Positions 11,313 through 23,355 of a stretch of 64,000 nucleotides of DNA are shown piece by piece. The notes under the pieces are model-generated. The model saw only the letters and a list, made by a program, of their open reading frames with translations. It had not been told where the DNA came from and ran no database searches. The number at the start of each line of letters is the position of its first letter. The first letter of the stretch is position 1. The position numbers were made by a program, and so were the translations under genes. Source of the stretch: Triatoma infestans (taxonomy: Eukaryota; Arthropoda; Insecta; Hemiptera; Reduviidae); NCBI GenBank assembly GCA_011037195.1, contig JAAEAF010001988.1, positions 1-64,000 on the forward strand. The letters run 5' to 3'.

Positions 11313-13780
11313 ATAATAAATAATAATATCCTGATGAGGATTAGTATAAACTAAAACATCTCTAACAAAGAGTCTAACATATCCAGAGATATCTAATGAA
11401 AAAACTTCTGGGGATCTTCATAAGCTGATTAAAATATATAGATATATATATATGAGACATTCTGTATAAATATATTTTTTAATTTATTTACTTTACAGAG
11501 ACAACAGCTGGCGGCAATAACCAATTACAGTAGAACAACAACAAGGAAAAAAAAAATCACTAAACATTTCTAATTAATAAACAACGCTTTAAGTAAATGT
11601 AAAAATGAAGAGGACCTCTTCAGGTCCGAAACTTTCTGATCAATGTATGAATAATTTAATAAAATCAGAAGAATGGTGTCACTAATCTAAACCAGTTAAC
11701 AAAAATCACTAACTCCTAACTCTATAAGAATTCTAGATCATATTCTTACAGATTAAGATTTCAACAAATGAAATAAATAATGAATAACTCTAAAATAGAA
11801 AATGTTTTTAGTAGCCATATTATGCAGACGCGTTCAACCCTTTATCAAAAATATACGTGATTTATGCCATAAGAATATAAAAGATGTAGTAATGTACCCT
11901 AACCCTTCTTACAAATTGTTCATTTAGGGATATTTTGGATAATGCTACGGATTATAAAAGCTTAAAAATGAAGGAGAAAAACCTGTAACTCAAGGAAAAT
12001 ATTATAAGCGGATTAGTCTTTTGTGTCTATAATGAATGGAAGTAAGGCAGGACGGTATTTCGCGGTAGAATGGATTGGGATGATATTCTAGCGTTAAGAG
12101 GAGAGTTTCAGCAGTTGGTTTTGGATGGGTTTTGGGTTGGATTGGGATTGTACTGGGATTAAGAAAGATTTTTTTGTGTAGGTGGTCGATTTTAATGTGT
12201 TTTGGTCAATCAATCGAAAGTCTCAGGAATTTGTTTTGTGAGTGCCAGGAGTTGCTTAATATTACTAGTCGTAGATACTAGGCGGAGAAATTGTAGAGTT
12301 AAATCGGACTGATGACGACTTTGGGAAAAAAGATTTTCTTGCGAGAATAACGGCAAAAGTAGGCATTTCTCAGGAAGTCAATTTGTACTTTAGATAGATC
12401 TAGAAATTCAATTTGTTGTCTAGATATATGCCGAGTTGTTTGGCATTATTATTCTTAGGAAAGGCTCGTCAACCTTTTAGTGCATATCCTCTATTTAGGG
12501 AAAAATTTCTTTACTGTCTATCAGTGGCGCATTAACTGAATTTAGGGCAGTACATAGTAATTCCTAGTGGCGAGGATTTGTAAAAATACAATATATTTAA
12601 ATTTATGTTTTTATTTGTAAAACTAACATTCGATATCGGGTTCGATTTTTGTAAGAAACAAACAGGATCTTCTCTTTCAGTGATATCCAGACTGTGCTTC
12701 CTTTTGTTGATAATGTGTTTCACAGCAATATGGCTGATTCTACTGGCATGAGAAAGGAAAAGATATCAATAAATTAAGGACACTTTTCCATATTTTTGGA
12801 TATCTCAGGCATTTCATTATTTTGCCAAAAAATTCTGTTGTTATCCATATTTATTAAAATTATAATTGCGCTCGTCATCAAAATACTGATGGTACTTATC
12901 GGCAAATTACATCAACTTCACCAAAATTTGAAGAATAGGTAAAAAATTAACCAGTCATAAACTTTCATGTTCAAAGTACGAGTATATTTCAATCGTTTTT
13001 CCACATCCGTTCGTTGAGGTAGGGTTGAATGTCCCTTGGTCTCTGACTTGGTATTAGATATGTAATGGAATAATTAGTCCTTTGTTGAAGAAATTCACCA
13101 CAGAAGAAAAAAAGCACTGAAGACTTAATAGGAGCATGCTAACGCATGCGCTATGAGAACACTTTCCTCGAATTCGTAAACCCCCACTTACTAACGCCCA
13201 AACGGACAAAAAGGCAACATTCTTAATGTTATCAAAAATCATATAAAAGTCCAGTAATTTCAGGGCTGCAGTCAATCTAAAAACAACTGTCATGTAGTCT
13301 GAAACTAACATCTAAAGTGCCTGTAACAAACAATTCAAAAAGTCAAGAACTCTGTAAACAGCTTTCAATGAGTATACTAACTACTGTTTGGGTGTTTATT
13401 TCAAATAGCCAAACGCGCATTGTTTTTTTTTTTATACAGGTATTCAAATTTGTTGCCTAATATATCAGCGCTTTCCAACTCGTGGACGCGTGCTTTCTCA
13501 TAAATCTATCCACACTATAAAAATACAGTTCAAAGACTGAGTAATGATCGTTAATAAGGTCTGTCCTCGATATGATCGTAATAAACTCCTAACTTTGTGG
13601 ATGGACATTTTTTCTTTTGCATATTTCGAGAAGCGTTCTATATTCCAAGATAATAATTCAGAAATTAAATGGAAAAATATATTAAAAAAAAAACCAAACT
13701 CATGAAGTTTTGTTAGCAATGTATTTGATATATGGAGAAAGAACAGAAAAAAACCCACCGCCCTCCATGAAAGTTAGAAT
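11313..13780. other. AT-rich intergenic with one ribozyme-like stem
   Basis: No gene recognised over about 2.5 kb. The one structured item is the stem-loop at 11605-11631 (listed separately). Short ORFs on the minus strand at 12532-12723 and 13054-13758 have no recognisable domain. Confidence 0.45.
11605..11641 (+). ncRNA. Hammerhead-like remnant
   Basis: TGAAGA (11606-11611, preceded by A where a hammerhead has C) is followed by a perfect 5-bp helix GGACC/GGTCC with a 6-nt loop (11612-11627), then GAAAC (11628-11632). Layout matches the core-helix II-GAAA order of the ribozymes elsewhere in the window. No paired arm or tail was found, so it may be a lone relic or coincidence. Confidence 0.3.
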
Positions 13781-13789
13781 CGCGCCCTA

Positions 13790-14067
13790 GTGGGCGCGTG
13801 GTAGTGACCAGGTTGACAACCAGAGGTCCAAGGAATTTAAGTACTGTTGGATTTAATTTGTCTGTAGATTGGAGGTTCTACTTTTAGTTTCAACAGTATG
13901 GCGTTAGTTTTGTCATGATTTATCTTTATTTTCCAATAAGCGCAGTAATTTGTAAGTTTGTCTACTGTAGATGTCTAAGTCAGATAGTAATAGTGTCGAT
14001 TCTCCATAATAATGTATACCAAGCAACATCATCTAGGGCTAGATTGATAACTCGATCATTCTGCATT
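13790..14067 (-). pseudogene. Jockey-like LINE reverse transcriptase fragment
   Basis: The minus strand encodes pieces of an RT palm/thumb region in shifting frames: a decayed YADD box (NLALDDVAWYT), a WRIDTIT segment and a clear KLTNYCAYWKIKINHDKTNA stretch typical of Jockey-group RTs. Stop codons and frame changes show it is dead. The RTE-type LINE at 14080-15826 inserted at its upstream edge, so the upstream part of this copy should continue above 15838, where I could not recognise it. Confidence 0.6.
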
Positions 14068-14079
14068 ATGTAATTCAAT

Positions 14080-14080
14080 A

Positions 14081-14111
<31 letters not shown>

Positions 14112-15826
14112 GTAATAATAATAATAATAATAGCCTTTATTTGATTTTAGATTACAGCGATATATAAAGAACATAAAACAAAACACATCTTCTTCACAAA
14201 CTAAAAAAAAAAAAAATTTAACTAAACCAATTCATAAGAATTTAAATTATCAGTCCTCTATAGTTCACTAATTATAGTAATGCATACAACCATATCACTA
14301 TTCACTAAAACCAGGCCCTAACAGAGCATAGGCCTCTCCCATTCTGTTCCATTCTTCCCTGTCTTGTGCTTTTTTGATCCATGATGAACCTGCATGTTTC
14401 ACCAACTCATCCGTCCATCTTTTCTTCTGTCGCCCTCTTTTCCTTCGACTGAAATAAGGTTTCTATACGGTAACTAATTTACACCACCTGTTATCATTAG
14501 TTCTATCCAGGTGTCCAGCCCAATGCCAATATGCTTTTTTTAATCTTAACCTCAATATCTTTCACATTGGTTCCCCTCCTTATAGCTTCACACCTGATAC
14601 GATTTTTACGTTTAATGCCCAATATATTACTTTCCATTGCTCATTGAATAGTTTTTAATCTTTGCATATCCTTCTTTGTTAGGGTCCATGTCTGTGAACC
14701 ATACGTTAAGCACGGTACCACACAACTATCCAAAATTTGCCCTTTCTTTACTTCACTAATATTTTTATTTTTTAATATGAATTTTAAGGACCAGAACTTC
14801 TTCCAGGCGAAAAATATCCTTCTATCAATTTCCTTTTTAGATCTATCTTGGAAACAAACACTCAGACCTAAATAGATGACTTCGTTCGCCCAAGATGATG
14901 GCACACCATTGACTTTAACCTCTAATCTGGGACCATTCGTAAACAGCATTGTTTTACTGACATTTAAATTTAGTCCAGCTAAACTACCAGCTTCAACTAG
15001 TTCATTTATCATACTTTCCAGCATGTTTGGTGACTCTGCAAAAAGAACGACATCATCCGCAAATCTAATGTTAGTCAGTCTTTTCCCATTCACATATAAA
15101 CCATACCTACTACTATTCCAGTTCAAATTCTTGAATACTTCTTCTAGTAGACAATTGAAGAGAGGTAGGTCACCCTCTATAACTCCTTTATATATCCTGA
15201 AATATGGTCCAAAATTATCCATCTTAATCCTAGCTTCAATACTGGAATAAATATTTTTTATCAAATTAATATATATGTATGCGACTCCTTGATGTTCTTC
15301 TAAGCAGTCAAACAAAAATTTATGAGACACAGAATCAAACGCTTTTCTATAATCGATAGAAGCTAAATAGATGTTTGTCTGAAACTCTAATTATTTACAA
15401 TTATTATAATATCAAAAGATTTTTCAATAACCTGGTTTATTAAGTGCAAATTATTATCTGTAGTTGAAAAACTGGCCCTAAATCCAGCCTGTTCAACTGG
15501 TTGTTGTTCTTCTAACTGATTCCTGATTCTATTTAGAATAAGTTAAGAAAACATCCGGTATACAGTAGAAGTAAGACTCAAAGGTCGATAATTATTCAGA
15601 TCCTCCAAGTCTCCTTTTTTAGGTAGTAAAATTATATCAGATTTTAACCACGAATTTGGTATATCTCCAGTCTTCATTATAATGTAAAAAGCTGCACCCA
15701 ATGATTTCTTAGGGGGAAAAAAGAAATTTTTAACATTTTATTAGATATATCGTCACTACCAGCCGCAGTCTCATTTTTGAAACTATTAATAATCTGTTCT
15801 ATTTCTTCCATTGAAGAAATTGAAGA
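14080..15826 (-). pseudogene. 5'-truncated RTE-clade LINE
   Basis: A 1.75-kb minus-strand insertion with a 12-bp duplication ATGTAATTCAAT (14068-14079 and 15827-15838) and a 3' (TTA)n tail (14080-14132). Decayed frames read in order: RT fingers (NNYRPLSLTSTVYRMFS; EQAGFR), IDYRKAFDSVSHKF, then the longest open stretch (15330-14641) with FADDVVLFAESPNMLESMI, NLNVSKTMLFTNG and LTYGSQTWTLTKKDMQRLKT. The C-terminus (about 14640-14320) shows WTDELVKHAGSSWIKKAQDR-type sequence. This motif set is characteristic of RTE/BovB-type elements. The endonuclease is missing through 5' truncation, and several stops and frameshifts are present (for example around 14500 and 15380-15560). Confidence 0.85.
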
Positions 15827-15838
15827 ATGTAATTCAAT

Positions 15839-17094
15839 TAGAGAACTATAATTATACTATCATTTTGTTATGAAATTAATAATTTTCAAATGGATAGGTA
15901 AATATAAATGGCGTTGATATTGGTTTAATCTGCAATTTTGTGAATAAGCAAAGTGTATAAAAAAAAGTGAACCACAAAATGAGGAAAAAGAGAGATAGCG
16001 GGTGTCAGAATGAGAGAGAGAGAGAGAGAGATAAGAAATGAGAATGTTTGGTTGACTTCATATAACGGGTACTCTTATAATCCCAGATCTTCTCACATAC
16101 TCCACCTTTTAGTAAAAACTCAATTTTCGCCCGGTTCTCTAACAGCAAGCGAGGCCATCTCCGCTCTGTTGAACCTCATAACGTTGTGTTATTAAAAAAG
16201 GTAATAAAAAAAAAAAAGAAGAAAGAAGTAAGACCCTGAACTCACATACTCAACTACTTTATTACACACACCTTTCGAATAAAAAGGTAATGTTTAAAAA
16301 GATGGTTGATCATCACATTTTTTAGAGTGCCTCATTTTATCAACGATTATTATTTCTCTTTATGTATCTGTTGACAAAATGGCTACCAACCAGCCAGAAG
16401 CAGGGAATGTGACCATTATAAGAACGTTGAAAAAGTTTTATTTCCACACACAACGAAGTAAACAAAAATTGTATCTCCTCAATGCTATTTTATTGCTGGG
16501 CCAATTTTCACCATACCACAGACGAATATCAGTGGCCATAGTATATTATGTGAGCAAACACATATCTAACTGGGTTGTTTTTTAAGTATAATGGAATGGA
16601 GTGGTATCCTATACGGAAATTCCAAACATGAGGGGTATAACGGAAGAATATCTTCCGACGGCGAGAGGTAGATGATAGGTATTTACGTGGCTTTTTTTAT
16701 TCCCACCTTTCCTGGTATAAACTTCCAGATAAGGTTAGTGAATGGTACACTTCCGATAATCCAACAAAATCTCTTTAGTTTAAATAAATTTACATTCCTT
16801 TCTGTAAGATTTTCAAAAAATATATGGTTTCCCAGAAAGATAAATCAAGTAAGAATGGCTGAGTATCGTAGAACAGCCCACTTAATGATATTCTTCGATA
16901 CTAAATGCATATCTAAAACACAATTAATTTCTTGTTTTTTTTTTTTTTTTATGTTATTTCTAAATATAAGATTTACATATGGATTTTCTGAATACTCCTC
17001 ATCTCCAAGCTTATACTTACGCATTACCATAAATATTAAACGAAACGATTATATTATTAAAACATTTTTATTACCAAAAGAAACACATTTAATT
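15839..17094. other. AT-rich intergenic
   Basis: Contains a (GA)n run at about 16012-16031 and several A/T runs. The short plus-strand ORFs 16379-16585 and 16672-17127 show no recognisable domain. Confidence 0.45.
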
Positions 17095-17106
17095 ACTTTT
17101 GCATGT

Positions 17107-17318
17107 AAAAAAAAAAAAAGAAAGTAAAGTAAGGCCTATTTTTTCAGGCGGGCTTAACGTCCAACTACCAAATTAATAGTGGACGGGGGCGGAAGCACCT
17201 ACTTTACTATTAACATTTTTTGAATAAATATAAAATTTAGCAGTTATACGCTGGACTCGAACTGGGGTCTTCCCACTTACAAGTCCATGCTCATAACCAC
17301 TACACCAACACCCGTCCC
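17107..17318 (-). mobile_element. tRNA-derived SINE, family 1, copy 2
   Basis: Closely matches 8422-8628 over its full length, including the tRNA-like head (A and B boxes at its high-coordinate end) and the GTAAAGTAAGG 3' tail. A perfect 12-bp duplication, ACTTTTGCATGT, lies at 17095-17106 and 17319-17330. A poly(A) run sits between the left duplication and the body. Confidence 0.85.
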
Positions 17319-17340
17319 ACTTTTGCATGTTATAAGTAGT

Positions 17341-17527
17341 TTTTGTTTTTAAGGCACGTCAAGATCTATGATTACCGGCACACAGACTTTCTCAGTGCAC
17401 TGCCGGCCTCCAGACAGTGTTTTCTCTGAAACAACATTGTCATCACTGGACAGTGAGTTGTAGAGGTTCCTAGGAAGAAACCGCGCGGAAGTCTACGCGC
17501 TAACACTGAGCTAATCCTTTCTCTATT
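17341..17527 (-). mobile_element. tRNA-derived SINE, family 2, deleted copy
   Basis: The minus strand matches the SINEs at 39380-39605 and 47410-47642: GGATTAGCTCAGTGTTAGCG head (A box), then TTTCTTCCTAGGAACCTC and the ACTGTCTGGAGGCCGGCAGTGCACTGAGAA block. The segment holding the B box is deleted. A possible 8-bp duplication TAAGTAGT flanks it at 17333-17340 and 17528-17535. It sits 10 bp from the family 1 SINE. Confidence 0.7.
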
Positions 17528-17879
17528 TAAGTAGTAGGACTCTACGATACTTTGAAATAGCACTTCCAGATGGGCGCTCCCTCAGTATCAGCGAAAAAGT
17601 CAACTTTCCTGAAAATATTTGTCAAAAAAAAGTAATACGCCTGCATTTGGAAATAATGTATAAATGTTTTGATTTTCGTTACGACCGCTGTATTTGATAT
17701 TGTAAAAAGGATGTAGAAGTTCCGCCATTTTGAAAAAAATATTTTTCAAAATTTTCAGCGATGTTTGAGCAAATTTATTGCCTTCTTCAGGGTAAAAATT
17801 TCACTTTTTGATTTGCTTAAAAACTGTAGTTTAACTTGTGATACACCATCACCAAGTGTTGGTATGGCAACTCTGCTTT

Positions 17880-18480
17880 AATAAACGCTACTTCAACAAA
17901 AACCGGCTGCGATATTATTGAAGTAGAGAGGAAAGTCTCTGACCAGATCAGGGGCTGCTCAGATCTGGTTCAAAAAATTTAGAAAGGATAATATGAGTCT
18001 GGAAAGTAAGCTTCATCCAGAAGGTCCTATCTCCTTAGATTCTGTACTTCTGGCAATAGTTGTAGAGGTGGTTCCTTGCACCAGCACGAGAAAACGTTCA
18101 GATGAATTAGGCGTGGCCCATCCAACCATAAACCGCCATCTGTAAGCCGCCGCCATTGTTTCCAGAAGCTGTCGAAACATCCACATGAATTTACACCACA
18201 ACAATCCGCATAGCTTGCGGAAGTCTGTAATTGCTTCCCCAAAACCCAAGTAATTTTCGTTTCAACATTACGATGAAAACTGGGTTTATTTAGACCACAA
18301 AGAAACAAAACTATGGATTAGATCAGGCCACCCAGACGTAAGGCCCCCAAAGATAAGGATCTGAGGAAATGTTATGCCTGGCTTGTGATGGATCTACGAG
18401 GGCCATTATTCTTTTGAGCTAGTTTCTGAAGGTCTTGTAATTCTAAGATTTGAATTTTGAACCCCTCCCTCACGTAGCTT
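17880..18480 (+). pseudogene. Decayed mariner-like transposase
   Basis: Plus-strand frames give mariner-type pieces: WFKKFRKDNMSLESK, a helix-turn-helix region LDSVLLAIVVEV..CTSTRKRSDELGVAHPTINRHL (about 18036-18150), then after a gap the first catalytic region DENWVYLDHKETKLWIRSGHPD (about 18270-18340) and a WIYEGHYSFELVSEG stretch. These correspond to the DNA-binding half and the start of the DDE/D catalytic domain of a mariner-family transposase, which cuts at TA and moves by cut-and-paste. Several frameshifts and stops make it non-functional. No terminal inverted repeats were found. Confidence 0.65.
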
Positions 18481-19259
18481 ACAACTTTTTTTTTATACAT
18501 CGTAAAAAATCTACAAATACGTGTTGTAAGCTTAATATGTGAATAAACAAACCATTTTGGAATTGTAAGGTGACTTTGTTACACCTTTATAATTAATAAT
18601 TCACCTGGAAAATTAATGAGTTTATACATCTGCATTGTATTTCATTAATTGAATGTAAAATGAATATAAAATTAGTGTTGTTATTGTTATGAAAATAATT
18701 AATATTCATTTAATTAAAAAAAAAATACATTTAATTAAAATAATACACATCCATTAACATTTTATAATGAAAATATAGAAAACAAAGACTTTAGATGAAT
18801 TATAAAATGAATTTATCTGAAAACCATAAATATTAAGGTATATATATATACATCTGTACGTGTGTGTGTGTTTGTGTATGTGTGTATGTTAATTTACTTG
18901 ACTTGAATAACAACATTGCAAGAAAATCCGACCCTTTACAACTGAGAAATATGTATACACCAAAATGTGTAAAGAGAAACACCAGTAAATACACTTTCAT
19001 CCCAGCATTCTCATTAAAAATAATTTCATACAAGGCTAACGAAGAATTAAACCGGACGGCTAATTGCCAACGACATTGCAAACAAAAAGGGATTAAGTAT
19101 TCAGAGATGGTGAAAAGTCAAATAATAATATGAGGCTGAAAAATTATTTAATTTGAAAACATAAGAATTTTAGTTGCAATTACTTACTCTTAATAGCGAT
19201 CTTTTCCAATTTCCGATTCGAGTTTCTATCGAAATTTCATGTATATATTTCTTTGAGAA
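18481..19259. other. AT-rich intergenic
   Basis: A (TG)n-rich stretch occurs around 18860-18890. No gene recognised; overlapping short ORFs at 18833-19133 are low-complexity shadows. Confidence 0.45.
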
Positions 19260-19600
19260 AGAAAACCAGTTTTTTTTTTTTTTTTTGTAGAATTGGATTA
19301 TGTGAGTTTGTTGGACTTAACGTAACTCAAATATGAAAAAATCTGAAAACTGAATTTTTTTTTAAGTGCTACCGAGGCTGCAACAATACTTTTAGTGCAA
19401 ATAAGTCAACCAAAATTACCACTTTACTAAATAAATTTTTCAGTTTTTGGCAATTTTCTCCAATAAAATAGCTCCAAAAGATTTTCTTTAAACTTTATAA
19501 TATATAAACTATATACATGCATACTCATCACTTTCGTATGCAAGCATTTCTCTGGAAAAATGCATTTTAGTGGAGTGATGTAATTAGTTTCTTTCTTCTA
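19260..19600 (-). repeat. Old repeat family R, fragment
   Basis: Shares with 31.4-32.1 kb the sequence of landmarks ACCACTTTACTAAAT, TTTTCTCCAATAAAATAGCTCC, AAGATTTTCTTTAAACTTTAT and TTTCTCTGGAAAAATGCATTT. Diverged, with no clear termini. Confidence 0.4.
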
Positions 19601-19665
19601 ATGTACTATTTCCGATAATTATATGTTTCTAGTTTTTATATAATATTAAAAAAATTAATAGGTTG

Positions 19666-20429
19666 TCTAGTGGAATCAGATGTCTTGAAGAGGGTTATGA
19701 TGTGATGAATGGTTGGGAGTTAGTTAGAGATTTTTAGAGAGTTGTTACTCGAAATATGAACTACTAATTTACGAAAATAGATATACGTATATTTTAACAA
19801 TAATTTAAAAGTTTGAAAAGATATAACTACAATTAATTTAAAATGATTAAATGGTAACTAGAATGCACAACTATAATGATGATGAATAAATATATGTTTA
19901 AAACCTTAGATAGGGACGCGCTCGCTATGTATGAACTGATGTCGTAGAATATCACTGGTAGAATCCTGATGAAACGCTGATAAAATACTGAAGAATACTC
20001 ATCCCCTCCTCCTGTGGAGAGACGTTTATATTGGCATCACTCACACATTGACAAGTGTGTAATTACGGGTCACACTAAAACATCTCTTGCCGTGTGTTGC
20101 CCCTAGGTCTTGAATAGGTCGGTGACCAGTGTGGCAACAGATGATGGCGGTTATCAAAGGACTGTAGCCAGGTGGTCTTTTGAGTGTTTGTTGATCCTTG
20201 TATATCGGCCAAGTGGCTTCTGTACATTGACCGTATAATGACCCTTTTGAAAGGGTTTTTGGTGAAAGGGTTTTAGCGGTGTGTCTTTGGCGGTCCCTTT
20301 GACCGTGCACTGACCGCGGCTCTTGACCTAAATAATAGCGACTGGCTGGCACCACTAGTTATAATTTTTATAATTTAAAAATTATATCTTTTCCTTCTTG
20401 TTATCACTCCTTCTTGTTATCACATTACA
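19666..20429 (+). mobile_element. Solo LTR, family A, copy 1
   Basis: A 764-bp unit starting TCTAGTGGAATC (family consensus TGTAGTGGAATC, so the terminal TG is mutated) and ending CACATTACA, flanked by a 4-bp duplication GTTG (19662-19665 and 20430-20433). It shares blocks with 41565-42181 and 50589-51251: TAGGGACGCG, ATCCCCTC(C/T)TCC-GTGG, GTTTATATT, a CACACATTGACAAGTGTG hairpin and a GC-richer 3' part with repeated GACCAGTG. TG...CA ends with 4-bp duplications are typical of LTR retrotransposons. No internal coding part remains, so this is a recombination relic. Confidence 0.7.
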
Positions 20430-20433
20430 GTTG

Positions 20434-21295
20434 CTAAAATTCCGAGCTGGTAAGAATTGGTAAGAAATGGGGCTTAATTTTGCGTTTTTTTTTGTTTAGC
20501 TACTACCTTTTTCTTCAGAAATATAGTAACAGAAATGATTAAACTTGGTATAGTATCTACATCTTTGTTGTTCTACCATTTTTGATGTTTCAAAAGTTTT
20601 TTCAGAAAAAAAAAATTTAGGGGGCCTGTGGGGTAGCTAGAATATTACGCTTCCCTCAAAAATATCGTTTTATTAAATTTGATTAAGGAAATAAATATAT
20701 CATTTCTCATGATCGATTATTTATTTATTTTTTTAATCACAATGTTAACTTTTATTAATAATTGAAAATTATTTAGAGGACATTCATCTAAATCGCACCC
20801 TCAAATGTCGCTTACAAGTCAGTGTCTCAATAAGTGACCAATCAATTTGCCCAGATTTGGAGCCGCCACTGTTCAATAGGTTCTAACAAAAAATTGTATT
20901 GCATCGAAGAAAACTAAGGTATCCGCCCTTAACGATTAGAATTCATGTGACTACTTCGCGTGACTTTAAGTGCTATACTAATTTTTAGTTTCCTCATGGT
21001 TGGTTCTAGCTGAACAGTTGGTTTCTTGTGATCAAGATTTCCGACTTATATTCCAGGATTCAAGATTTATTAAGTATTTATCATGTATTATTAATCAGCT
21101 ATAATTTATAAATCATCTAGTACATTTTTAGTCATTACAGAGATTTTATTAGCAATCATTACTCTGCTTTTAATTTCGGTGGTATGTACTTCATTGTGGG
21201 TATGATGCATGAATGTAGCATACCTTCACTCAAATTGAAATTTCTCGTTACCCACTGCAGATCCTTTTTGAAAAATACCTGACGCAGTGAAGTTG
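20434..21295. other. AT-rich intergenic
   Basis: No gene, RNA or repeat family recognised. Confidence 0.5.
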
Positions 21296-21379
21296 TTAAT
21301 CACTCGTTGTTGTGGTTGGTTCCACAAAGCTGGAAAGCATCAGAGATACTTTCCGTGATAGCCTGTTAATTTTGGTGGT

Positions 21380-21416
21380 CATCAACCGGTTTCAGGCATT
21401 CGCCCATCATCAAGAT
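21380..21416 (-). ncRNA. Hammerhead motif (HHR-c, - strand), impaired core
   Basis: Minus-strand reading: CATC, TTGATGA (C3 replaced by U), helix II GGGC/GCCT with GAAT loop, GAAA, CCGG, cleavage triplet GTT, GATG closing helix I with CATC. C3 contacts G8 in the active site, so this copy is probably weak or inactive. Confidence 0.45.
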
Positions 21417-21445
21417 GTGTTTGTTATCAAACTGTTTTGACAAAA

Positions 21446-21484
21446 ACATCCTGATGATGGGCGAAAGTCCGAAACCGGTCCATG
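21446..21484 (+). ncRNA. Hammerhead ribozyme motif (HHR-c, + strand)
   Basis: Core CTGATGA (21451-21457), helix II GGGC/GTCC with a GAAA tetraloop (21459-21470; one G-U pair), conserved GAAA (21471-21474), helix III ACCGGT and cleavage triplet GTC (21478-21480). The invariant core is complete. The first helix I pair is a C-C mismatch (C at 21450 and C at 21481), the following three pairs form. ACCGGT is self-complementary, so helix III may form between two molecules rather than within one. Confidence 0.7.
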
Positions 21485-21539
21485 ACCACCAAAAGAAGCA
21501 GGTAATCACGGAAAATATCTCTGATATTAATCAATCCTC

Positions 21540-22190
21540 TTCTACCCCATATTTTCTCCCTTTTTCCTTGAAAGAACTACCTCCATATCTCTAAATCTCT
21601 TGCTAATTACTTTTCTTTTTCCAGTCCTATTTCCTCATCCTAAATATTTTCTTGCATTTCTATGGTTTTTCTTGGGTAACTTCTGCTTTTCTTGCTCGTA
21701 GACCTCGCATCTCGTGCACTATTCTGACAATTCTACCTTCTTCCATTCAGATTGCAAGCCCAAAAACCTCACAGCTTATTATTTTTTTCTATAGTTATTA
21801 TTTTCTATAGGCTGGAACTAAATCTTGATTTTTCCAGATTGTGGTGTTCTGGATTTTGTCTTTCCGTGTTTTTCCTTCTACTTTCTTTAATTAACACAAC
21901 TCTATAGCCTACGATTGACTTCTAAATCTAGTGTTAAGGGTCCATGATCCACTGTATAGACCACTTTAGGGAGAAAAATGGTTCTAAATGTAGACAATTT
22001 TGTAGCACATGATACTTCCCTATTTCTTAAGAAACCATTTCTAATTGCATTACAGAATTTACCTGCCGTTTCCTATTCTTTCCCCATTTCCTTCTAAATT
22101 CTTCCTTTTTCTTTCAAGTGCGTACCTAAGTACTTAAAGCTCTTAACTTGCTCTCCTTTTATTTTTATTTTGTTACTTATTTTCAACTAA
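21540..22190 (-). pseudogene. LINE reverse transcriptase C-terminal fragment
   Basis: Minus-strand frames read VKSFKYLGTHLKEKG (about 22165-22105), then KFCNAIRNGFLRNREVSCATKLSTFRTIFLPKVVYTVDHGPL (about 22055-21935) and a degenerate C-terminal EEGRIVRIVHEMRGLRARKA block (about 21755-21690). The order 'FKYLG ... K..(L/I)..T.FLP.V.Y... ' is the post-palm region of RTE-like and related LINE reverse transcriptases. Frameshifts and stops are frequent. Clade uncertain. Confidence 0.5.
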
Positions 22191-22946
22191 TGTTATTAAA
22201 TCTGTTATAGCCCTGAAGACATAATTAAATATTTCCGATGTTAAGAATTTGATTTCTTTTTATATTACATGACCAAGCTTCTAGAGATATTACAACAAAA
22301 TCTATTATTAAAAAAGAAAAGGAAACTCATACAAAATGTTTATTAAGCTTCATTTCCATTTCTTTGTATAATGCCCAAATAGATGATAGAAAATCAATAT
22401 TTCTTAAGGTATAATAAAAAGCACCTTAATTATTTTGATAAAAGAAGTCAATAACTCCCAAAATACATTTATTAAATGGCGTTTGAGCAAAGTCTTTTGT
22501 GTAAAATGTTTATTACCAATAAAATAATAAATTTTCTAAATTAAAATTTCAGAAATAAGACTTACAGTAATGGTGACATTTTTATAAGTGATGACTAGAT
22601 GAAGTGGTCTTCGTTCAATGCGACAACTCCTCAATAGAGGGTGGAATCTAGGTGGAACTGCATCATCTGTAAATATGAATTAATTGTATAATGAATTAAT
22701 TGTATACTTGCAGTGAATATGATAACTTGTTGGTAGAATAAAAACATTATTGCTAAGTTATTTTAAAATTCTCATTCTTTAATCTAAGGAATTTAAAATC
22801 TTTTTTATTTCTGCTATTAGCAATATTTGATGATCGCATGATAATTGTAAATTAAATCAATAAGTTCAAAGAGAATGAATTATTTTAAATTATTTTGAAT
22901 TGCATCATGCAAGCAAAAATATAATATTCATAGAAAATATATTTCA
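22190..22946. other. AT-rich intergenic
   Basis: No gene or repeat recognised. It ends at the target-site duplication of the large LINE. Confidence 0.5.
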
Positions 22947-23355
22947 ATGGTTCTTAAGATAATAATAATAATAATAATTTATTTATTTGCCATCGGGGAG
23001 GACCCCCATACAAATAGAGTTGGTTCTGAACAATTTACTATAATATAATGTATACAACATCAAAATAATAAATATAATAATACAAACAAACCATTAGAGA
23101 TTACATTAGGCGAAAAAAAAAGAATTTATGTTCGTAACTTCAAAGTACAATAGGTAAATAAATAAATAATTAAGATAAATTGAAACTTAAACAAAATAAT
23201 AGAAAATGAATAAAGATCTTGCCTCCTAGTCTTAACTTAATAGTTAAATAATTTAAACCAAGTTTTACTTTGAGATTTAATCCAGATTTATTTTGATGTA
23301 TCGTAAATTTCTATAACTTATATTTTCTCATGTTTAAGAGAAAATTATCGTATAG

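Larger units (their letters stand above)
21306..21526 (+). mobile_element. Hammerhead-ribozyme hairpin element
   Basis: A 221-bp element with left tail GTTGTTGTGGTTGGTTCC...GCTGGAAAGCATCAGAGA (21306-about 21346), then two inverted arms (about 21347-21430 and 21436-21526) with a short loop. The flanking 10-bp duplication is TTAATCACTC / TTAATCAATC (21296-21305, 21527-21536; one mismatch). Each arm holds a hammerhead motif on opposite strands. This is the shortest copy, lacking the extra palindromic sequence seen in the copy at 36086. It adjoins a LINE fragment on the right. Inferred to be a non-autonomous Penelope-type element. Confidence 0.75.

Noticed and set aside
11331..11337. CTGATGA as a ribozyme core
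   Set aside because: No helix II followed by GAAA downstream.
12309..12315. CTGATGA as a ribozyme core
   Set aside because: Followed by CGACTTTGGGAAA with no stem; not a hammerhead.
13980..14186. ORF with a long tyrosine run
   Set aside because: Translation of the (AAT)n tail of the RTE LINE.
14876..15250. 124-residue plus-strand ORF
   Set aside because: Antisense shadow of the RTE reverse transcriptase frame on the minus strand.
19976..19982. CTGATGA inside family A LTR
   Set aside because: No helix II or GAAA in the right place, and not conserved in other copies.
20041..20355. 104-residue minus-strand ORF
   Set aside because: Lies in the GC-richer part of a family A LTR; no domain and not conserved in other copies.
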